Assembly: GCA_949130485.1 (NCBI GenBank)
Contig: OX422197.1
Span: 4,284,205-4,348,204 of the forward strand
Reading direction: 5' to 3'
From: Agelas oroides
Lineage: Eukaryota; Porifera; Demospongiae; Agelasida; Agelasidae
DNA length: 64,000 nucleotides
Each line of letters starts with the position of its first letter. Within the stretch, counting starts at the first letter, position 1. Under the pieces are notes generated by a model. It searched no databases. It saw nothing but the letters and a program-made list of their open reading frames with translations, and was not told the DNA's origin. A program made the position numbers and the translations under genes. Below are positions 62,601 through 64,000 of this stretch, piece after piece.

Positions 62601-63013
62601 CACGCAGTAAACATGTCTATTGTACTATTGATCTCAAGTGTGTCTGGGAGTTTGCATGCCTGTCCATTGTCTATATAGTGAAACATTCTTTCACATTCTG
62701 GATCTCACTGCACAAAAGTCAGTCACAATTTCATGAGATACAGTCCTTGTTGAATCTCTGCAGTAGTGAACTCTGGCCTATGGTCAACTTAGTGTCTGTA
62801 ATTCATGAAATCAGTGCAGTCACTAGTTACCTTGGAGCATTTTTGTACAAGATTATACTTACAAACAAATTACTGCAATTGCAGATCTGGGACCGTCGTC
62901 GGGATAATCCTATGAAGCAGATCTCAATTCATTATGGCCCTGCCTATTGCTGTGCATGGCACCCTGAACAGGAACACTGGATTATGTCTGCTGGGAGGGA
63001 CAAGATGATAAAG
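23698..63013 (+). CDS. WDR24: WDR24-like GATOR2 subunit, N-terminal WD40 propeller, incomplete at right edge
   Basis: WDR24 is a scaffold of GATOR2, which controls mTORC1 at the lysosome. Seven exons join in phase: coding from ATG 23715 in 23698-23805, then 38563-38685, 40359-40436, 57770-57879, 61775-61837, 62381-62443, 62885-63013. These give 657 nt, or 219 codons. The joined protein follows the human N-terminal propeller: [46 protein letters not shown] then [35 protein letters not shown] then IWDRRR, and [11 protein letters not shown] then [10 protein letters not shown]. The reading frame is open at the last donor, so the remaining propeller and C-terminal RING-type region lie beyond the window. 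Introns 1 and 3 (14.8 and 17.3 kb) are packed with transposons. The donor of exon 4 (GTACGT, chosen to keep phase 0) is the least certain boundary. Confidence 0.88.
23925..24451. mobile_element. MITE with 27-bp inverted terminal repeats, 527 bp
   Basis: The left end begins TACCGTATTGTCCCGGGCAA and the right end, read inward, TACCATATTGTACCGGGCAA. The 27-bp ends match at 25 positions. Subterminal copies of GGTTACATGGAGGA occur near both ends. No plausible transposase is encoded, so it is non-autonomous. A diverged copy lies at 55,977-56,498. Confidence 0.8.
24809..24930. mobile_element. Fragment of GGGGCGAGC-type short element
   Basis: The sequence GAGCGAGCGTGACGAACCCC, then ACACTAGTGAG, and the following 90 bases (TGCGATTTTTCGTATA, CTTTCCGTA, TATAATTTAATG) match the left end of the element at 51,053-52,131. 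Only one end is visible here. Confidence 0.55.
25346..26034 (-). pseudogene. DIRS-like element 1: tyrosine recombinase domain, frameshifted
   Basis: Tyrosine recombinases of DIRS retrotransposons integrate circular cDNA. Two overlapping minus-strand frames (26034 to 25672, then 25675 to 25346) give the conserved core: [13 protein letters not shown] with the first catalytic Arg, then [16 protein letters not shown] with the H-x-x-R box, then [14 protein letters not shown]. The frame changes between the halves. The nucleophile region reads [11 protein letters not shown], and the usual Tyr-x-Arg pair is not clear. It follows the RNase H domain in the order expected of DIRS pol. Confidence 0.8.
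26222..26911 (-). CDS. DIRS-like element 1: RNase H domain
   Basis: RNase H of a DIRS-type pol, degrading RNA in RNA-DNA hybrids during reverse transcription. The frame runs from [14 protein letters not shown] through the thumb-like [14 protein letters not shown], then [14 protein letters not shown] (first Asp), [18 protein letters not shown] (Glu), [13 protein letters not shown] (second Asp) and [14 protein letters not shown] (final Asp). All four catalytic acidic residues are in place. It is a fragment of a once-larger pol, because frames shift on both sides. Confidence 0.85.
   Translation of the reverse strand: MKPGRDFVRRMIKLSTVHKHMDAYNRINQQFRADLEWWYQMVSTWNGMSILAPLKAEAPDNIIISDASGSWGCGAFHANEWFQMQWDSHTAPLHISIKELLPVVIATAIWGRNLVGKTVRALCDNMAVVHIIRTRQSKDHNAMHLMRCLALTECSFHFTLESRHIPGKHNDLVDTLSRNNLPHFLAHYPQAQPTPTPIPTLLYKALITQQPNWTLTTLANQFGNIISRV
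27010..27999 (-). pseudogene. DIRS-like element 1: reverse transcriptase, inactivated
   Basis: The N-terminal part reads [53 protein letters not shown] and then further palm pieces such as [21 protein letters not shown]. The catalytic box, in another frame, reads [17 protein letters not shown] where YVDD is expected, so the second Asp is Ala. The frame ends LPAEK then TGA at a run of five A, after which another frame continues into RNase H. At least two frameshifts plus the active-site change indicate a dead copy. Confidence 0.8.
27996..28004. repeat. Left 9-bp target site duplication ATTTGATCA
   Basis: ATTTGATCA occurs here and at 35,329-35,337, in both places directly outside the 7,324-bp element and 15 bp outside the perfectly matching part of its inverted ends. 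Confidence 0.85.
28021..28524. repeat. Left terminal array of palindromic C-run units
   Basis: Ten units of 43-58 bp share GGGAAAAAATAGTGTCCCCC, then CCACACTAAAT, then TTTCCC. Each contains a small palindrome such as TTTCCCTTTAATAAAGGGAAA. A higher-order unit of about 242 bp, including a variant with GATTCGGCACATTTCCCTCA, is present twice. C-runs of 6 to 10 separate the palindromes. Confidence 0.9.
28647..34771 (+). CDS. B-box / RecQ helicase / MULE-like transposase / Ulp1 protease / PHD fusion, 14 exons
   Basis: Exons: 28647-28704, 28803-28976, 29137-29599, 29684-29886, 30116-30469, 30576-30681, 30754-30952, 31121-32078, 32203-32601, 32688-32905, 33035-33284, 33319-33648, 33777-33844, 33962-34771. 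All join in phase: 4,590 nt, 1,529 aa. Domains: B-box (about 20-60; CEQC, CMEC, CRGC, H, H); RecQ core (85-520; [35 protein letters not shown]), zinc module ([10 protein letters not shown] then CTGHCCDVC) and an RQC-like winged helix (520-620); zinc finger ending in HNHP (about 740-800); DDE core (Asp at 32,526, Asp at 32,825, Glu at 33,393; spacing 70 and 134 residues); Ulp1-like protease (about 1285-1460; His at 34,253, Cys at 34,430 in NGDDCG); PHD finger (CVCR...CLEC...HQSC...CKNC). No stop or frameshift is seen. It probably mobilises its own element. It could be several proteins if splicing differs, but the phases favour one. Confidence 0.85.
34911..35316. repeat. Right terminal array, inverted copy of the left array
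   Basis: The array reads as the reverse complement of the left one: AATTTAGTGTGGGGGGG, then GACACTATTTTTTCCCTT, repeated about eight times, with the same CCGAATCATTTAGTG variant unit. It is about 100 bp shorter than the left array, so the number of units differs between the ends. Confidence 0.9.
35329..35337. repeat. Right 9-bp target site duplication ATTTGATCA
   Basis: Exact copy of 27,996-28,004, directly outside the right end of the composite transposon. Confidence 0.85.
35465..36086 (-). pseudogene. DIRS-like element 1: gag with zinc knuckle, frameshifted
   Basis: The N-terminal piece ([20 protein letters not shown] onward) is in one frame, and the C-terminal piece ([15 protein letters not shown], then [20 protein letters not shown] and [14 protein letters not shown]) is in another. 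The switch lies near a run of G at 35,806-35,813. The cysteine-histidine cluster is a nucleic-acid-binding knuckle. The piece lies just outside the nested transposon, while RT lies on its other side. Confidence 0.75.
36400..37150. repeat. Minisatellite, about 79-bp period
   Basis: GCAACTTGGGGTGGTCAGTG recurs at about 36,483, 36,563, 36,642, 36,721, 36,797, 36,876 and 36,955. Spacing is 76-80 bp, with degenerate copies at both edges. GTGACCTGGGGTAGCTGCTA and TATGTGACTCTCTAGCG are part of the unit. It lies within the DIRS element, between its leader exon and the recognisable gag. Confidence 0.9.
37173..37350. repeat. Polypurine tract
   Basis: The stretch is almost only G and A, with an uninterrupted purine run of about 83 nt at 37,183-37,265. 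The apparent reading frames here are low-complexity Gly/Lys/Glu/Arg and are not credible proteins. Confidence 0.85.
37515..37691 (-). CDS. DIRS-like element 1: short N-terminal gag leader exon
   Basis: A short minus-strand frame starts [19 protein letters not shown] and runs to [21 protein letters not shown] before a stop. A donor-like G|GTGAGA lies just before the stop, so it may be spliced to gag further along the minus strand. The DIRS fragment at 58.7 kb has a comparable leader (58,735-58,853, [18 protein letters not shown]) that also ends at a donor. No known domain was recognised. Confidence 0.5.
   Translation of the reverse strand: MADDSEYQPEPEGSPPATKQGRSQLETPTTDLPMRAIQSAEELAKALKQFHPPTPGEK
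38118..38265. repeat. CATA-rich microsatellite
   Basis: Imperfect ACATACAT / GTACATACAT tetranucleotide repeats fill this stretch. No gene is supported in the 0.4 kb around it. Confidence 0.8.
38686..40358. other. WDR24 intron 2 with two palindromic G-run clusters
   Basis: Palindromes of GGGACATTATTCAC with GTGAATAATGTCCC occur at 39,385-39,455 and again, with G-runs, at 39,975-40,085. They may be the two ends of a short element of about 0.7 kb. Nothing coding was recognised between them. Confidence 0.5.
41881..42557. mobile_element. Short GGGGCGAGC-type element, 677 bp
   Basis: The left end is ACTAGGGGAATGCACTGCAT, then TGTGGGGGCGAGCGTGAGCG. The right end is CACTAGTGTGGGGCTCACTC, then ACGCTCGCCCC. 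The ends are inverted over GGGGCGAGCGTGAG and match, in opposite orientation, the element at 51,053-52,131. A perfect 16-bp-arm palindrome (ACTGTCTGTACCAACC) sits at 42,137-42,175. No transposase is present. Confidence 0.65.
43594..45349 (-). CDS. SANT/Myb-like domain protein with long five-residue repeat, three exons
   Basis: I do not recognise this gene. Exons on the minus strand: 45349-45238, 45030-43843, 43784-43594. Phases agree and total 1,491 nt (496 aa plus stop). Residues 1 to about 325 are mainly tandem five-residue units (ARTVS, with V/P/T variants) encoded by a 15-bp minisatellite. Then follow a basic Ser/Lys-rich linker and a SANT/Myb-like segment (about 386-450: [29 protein letters not shown]), continued across the last intron as [20 protein letters not shown]. 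The acceptor of exon 2 has a strong pyrimidine tract (CCCTCCCCTCCTCGTCTCAG). It is antisense inside WDR24 intron 3. The domain hints at DNA binding. It could be a host gene or transposon-derived, and expression is unproven. Confidence 0.6.
44163..45030. repeat. 15-bp coding minisatellite, about 58 copies
   Basis: The unit GACTGTTCTGGCTGA is repeated with few variants (GGGACTGTTCTGGCT, GAGACTGCTCTGGCT, GGGAGTACTCTGGCT). Several frames on both strands stay open through it, because the period is a multiple of three and the unit lacks stops. Confidence 0.95.
45239..45341. repeat. Second, small block of the same 15-bp repeat, about 7 copies
   Basis: CTGGCTGAGACTGTTCTGG-type units recur here, separated from the main array by about 200 bp that the model treats as an intron. 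Confidence 0.9.
45814..45921. repeat. Tandem repeat, 30-31 bp, about 3.5 copies
   Basis: The unit TACTACAAGTCACGCGAGAA, followed by TCCGTATCAGG, starts at 45,814, 45,844, 45,875 and 45,906. Confidence 0.85.
45972..46114. mobile_element. Hairpin MITE, 143 bp
   Basis: Arms of about 65 bp are inverted: TATCACCATAGTACCAAGCT at the left and TATCACCATAGTACAAAGCT when the right end is read inward, followed by ATACCGGAAAA. The centre is TTGTTGCCGT... and its complement around GTGCTGCGCAC. It is non-coding. Confidence 0.75.
46194..46980 (-). pseudogene. DIRS-like gag fragment
   Basis: The minus strand reads [20 protein letters not shown] and, after frame breaks, [19 protein letters not shown] and [17 protein letters not shown]. 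The second part resembles the gag order seen at 59.2-60.1 kb, with a Trp/Tyr/Leu-rich block followed by a Cys-His cluster. Several frameshifts show that it is broken. No RT follows on the minus strand before the SANT gene. Confidence 0.6.
47497..48260 (-). pseudogene. Ty3/Gypsy-type gag, frameshifted
   Basis: Minus-strand pieces in changing frames follow the order of a Gypsy gag. They are [20 protein letters not shown] and [19 protein letters not shown] (48,221-48,009), then [20 protein letters not shown] (48,037-47,708), then [20 protein letters not shown] (47,868 onward), then the zinc knuckle [16 protein letters not shown] (47,708-47,505). No protease or RT was seen downstream. Confidence 0.75.
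48525..48680. repeat. 33-bp minisatellite, about 4 copies
   Basis: Units begin GAGTGGTGAT(A/T)(A/G)TGGTGT and continue with a CCTC(C/T)-rich block, with 33-bp spacing. The Gly/Ser- or Val-rich translations are low complexity, so no gene is called. Confidence 0.7.
48700..50090. other. Stretch of WDR24 intron 3 with nothing recognised
   Basis: About 1.4 kb between the 33-bp minisatellite and the piggyBac remnant shows no supported gene, RNA or transposon ends. Confidence 0.4.
51053..52131. mobile_element. Short GGGGCGAGC-type element inserted in piggyBac, carrying another element
   Basis: The left end is GGGGCGAGCATGTGCAAGCC, then CCACACTAGTG. The right end is GCTTGCTCACGCTCGCCCC, then ACAATGTTCTACATTCCCCT. 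The ends match the 41.9-42.6 kb copy in reverse. The insertion separates consecutive piggyBac segments, so it is younger than that copy. Confidence 0.7.
51453..51930. mobile_element. Inner non-coding element with AGGCGGCAGAA inverted ends
   Basis: AGGCGGCAGAA at the left and TTCTGCCGCCT at the right form an 11-bp perfect inverted repeat around 478 bp. The element contains G/C runs (GGGGGGGG near 51,466; CCCCCCCC near 51,899) and the core GCATGCCCCCAGACCCCCCT at about 51,845. Confidence 0.6.
53377..55865 (-). pseudogene. DIRS-like element 2: RT, RNase H and tyrosine recombinase remnants
   Basis: Minus-strand order: RT pieces (about 55.86-55.55 kb, including an [12 protein letters not shown]-like match, then 55.17-54.95 kb), RNase H (54.95-54.40 kb: [29 protein letters not shown]), tyrosine recombinase N-terminal helices (54.40-54.10 kb: [20 protein letters not shown]), its middle (54.10-53.90 kb, [13 protein letters not shown]) and the box [16 protein letters not shown] (53.6 kb). 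The H-x-x-R box reads H-x-x-C, so a catalytic Arg is lost. Many frameshifts are present, and a 0.35-kb unrelated stretch sits inside RT. Confidence 0.78.
55977..56498. mobile_element. Diverged second copy of the 23.9-kb MITE
   Basis: It shares the left edge TACCATATCGCTCCTAGCAAG, the block GCTCAAGCACCAAAA, then TGGTTCAACTATCCCTGTCC, and near the right end GGCAGTTACATGGCGGACCT and AAAACTGTCAGAATTG. These appear in the same order and spacing as at 23,925-24,451. Confidence 0.65.
56500..57769. other. Right part of WDR24 intron 3, nothing recognised
   Basis: No supported gene. A short TATATA run (about 57,697-57,715) precedes the exon 4 acceptor. Confidence 0.4.
58130..58329. mobile_element. 200-bp MITE with 19-bp perfect inverted ends and tRNA-like core
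   Basis: The left end AAAATAGAGGAAAGTGAAA and the right end TTTCACTTTCCTCTATTTT are exact inverted copies. The interior holds a tRNA-like sequence (58,232-58,308). No flanking duplication was recognised. Confidence 0.75.
58232..58308 (+). other. tRNA-like sequence inside a MITE, not a functional tRNA
   Basis: It has a D-arm/A-box (GCTCAGTGGCAGAGC), an anticodon-like arm (CTGGC TGCACAA GCCAG, loop anticodon position CAC) and a B-box-like GGGCTTGATTCC. The base before the anticodon is G instead of T, and the T stem pairs poorly. It is best read as a decayed tRNA or SINE head. Confidence 0.5.
58735..60790 (+). pseudogene. DIRS-like element 3: gag and tyrosine recombinase N-terminus, RT missing
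   Basis: A leader exon (ATG 58,735, [18 protein letters not shown]) ends at a donor GTAAGT near 58,853. Gag resumes after an acceptor at 59,217 ([20 protein letters not shown]). It continues through [56 protein letters not shown] and a Cys-His region ([20 protein letters not shown] then HPAAEC) with frameshifts. At 60.5-60.8 kb a recombinase N-terminal domain follows ([40 protein letters not shown]). RT and RNase H are absent, so most of pol is deleted. Confidence 0.72.
60800..61774. other. Right part of WDR24 intron 4, nothing recognised
   Basis: About 1 kb without a supported gene before exon 5. Confidence 0.4.
62154..62278. repeat. Clustered palindromes of TTGCGCAATC
   Basis: GATTGCGCACTATAGTTGCGC (62,154-62,174, 21 nt counting the last C) is inverted exactly at 62,216-62,236. 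Further copies of GCGCAATCTCGAGAT-type words fill the interval. It lies in WDR24 intron 5 and can fold into several hairpins. Confidence 0.8.
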
Positions 63014-64000
63014 GTTGGTACATAACTGTGGACTGAAACAGTTGCAAACTGCATGCAAAGACTTTGAACCCAGAGCCCATATAATTCTATCCTGTATATA
63101 GGGATGATGCAGACGCGCAATATATGCAATACTTAAGCAAAAAAACGTATAACTTCACCACAAACAAGCTAAAAGCTTTTTTAAGAACCCAGTCTTCCTC
63201 TTCAAGTGCTTTATGATCAACATAGTTGCCTGAAAGTCTTGCGAAAGTGCCATTTTTGTTATTCTTTCTTTCTTTGTTCCGACCACTTTGTTCATCAATG
63301 ATAATTCAAAAACAATTCAAGTATTCACCATAAATTTAGCAGGAAACTGATGCTTACCACAGCGTGGAGCTCTACGACCACTCAGCCTCTTTATACCTTC
63401 AAATTTATCCTGGTCAATAAAGCTATTCACAGCACTGCCCTACTGTTCTCTGTTGCGACACCATTCTCTAATCTTGTATGCGCATGCGCACATGCAGTCT
63501 CGTTCCCAGACTAAAGACCCTGGTCATTTGGTCTGGGAACAAGACTAGTGCACACGCAAAATCACTTGTTGACCAGTAAACACGGGTGGCATGGTCTCTT
63601 CCCGTGGTTGTGGGAAAGGCTCATGGACACCACGTACGTAGATAAGGTGCTGCATTCATTTGCTTACTTATAGCTACACTAAAAAGTACAGGTTTAGTAA
63701 AGCTGAAATAGTCAGTTTTTATGCTCTGTCAGTACAGTTTTCTGTGCTGGTCAGTTGTCATGTGATCAAATATCAGGAACTCAGCTTCTGAAAGGGTTCA
63801 AAATCTGGTATGGAGAATGGTTAGTCCTCCAGCTGACATATTACATGCTTGTGTAACAAGTGAACAATGCAACAATAGCACAGTCATGTATTTGATAATT
63901 AATGTCAGACTGTCTGTCCCTGTACCTGTTCTTGTAAACAGCCCTTACCTGTTTTTGTAACGAGCACTTACCAGTCTAACCTTATGTGCCTATATAAGTG
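63014..64000. other. WDR24 intron 7 start, no further exon recognised
   Basis: The donor GTTGGT follows the last recognised exon. A short hairpin at about 63,497-63,547 (GTCTCGTTCCCAGAC against GTCTGGGAACAAGAC) is the only structure seen. Confidence 0.4.

Overview
This is animal genomic DNA. It holds multi-exon genes with GT-AG introns, a secreted laminin chain, an aprataxin-type DNA-repair enzyme and a WDR24-like subunit of the GATOR2 nutrient-sensing complex. There is no bacterial gene organisation. The dense load of DIRS-like retrotransposons, a piggyBac transposase, palindromic MITEs and short G-rich dispersed repeats suggests a marine invertebrate. A demosponge is my best guess, but this is inference and not proven by any one feature.

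Layout. 1.2-17.7 kb (+): an 11-exon gene for a laminin gamma-like chain. All exon phases agree and the model sums to exactly 2,000 codons. It carries an extra laminin IV type B module on a gamma-type backbone. 18.5-19.1 kb (-): an intronless short aprataxin (HIT plus C2H2 zinc finger). 19.1-23.7 kb: intergenic, with hairpin MITEs and dispersed repeats. 23.7 kb to beyond the right edge (+): a WDR24-like gene with seven recognisable exons (219 codons, open to the right). Its introns 1, 3 and 4 are swollen by transposons.

Inside WDR24 intron 1 a DIRS-like tyrosine-recombinase retrotransposon lies on the minus strand (about 25.3-37.7 kb). It is split between gag and pol by a 7,324-bp DNA transposon (28,005-35,328). 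That element is the most notable object in the window. It has matching 9-bp target duplications and long inverted terminal arrays of palindromes separated by C/G runs. It also has one intact-looking 14-exon gene (1,529 codons plus stop) fusing a B-box, a complete RecQ helicase core, a MULE-like DDE transposase, a Ulp1/SENP-like protease and a PHD finger.

Intron 3 (40.4-57.8 kb) contains an antisense three-exon gene with a SANT/Myb-like domain and about 65 copies of a 15-bp coding repeat. It also holds DIRS gag and Ty3/Gypsy gag remnants, a broken piggyBac copy interrupted by nested short elements, a second decayed DIRS pol, and a diverged copy of a 0.5-kb MITE. Intron 4 (57.9-61.8 kb) holds a MITE with a tRNA-like core and a third DIRS fragment on the plus strand. 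The host genes show no functional link to each other; the region reads as three ordinary animal genes on a transposon-rich background.
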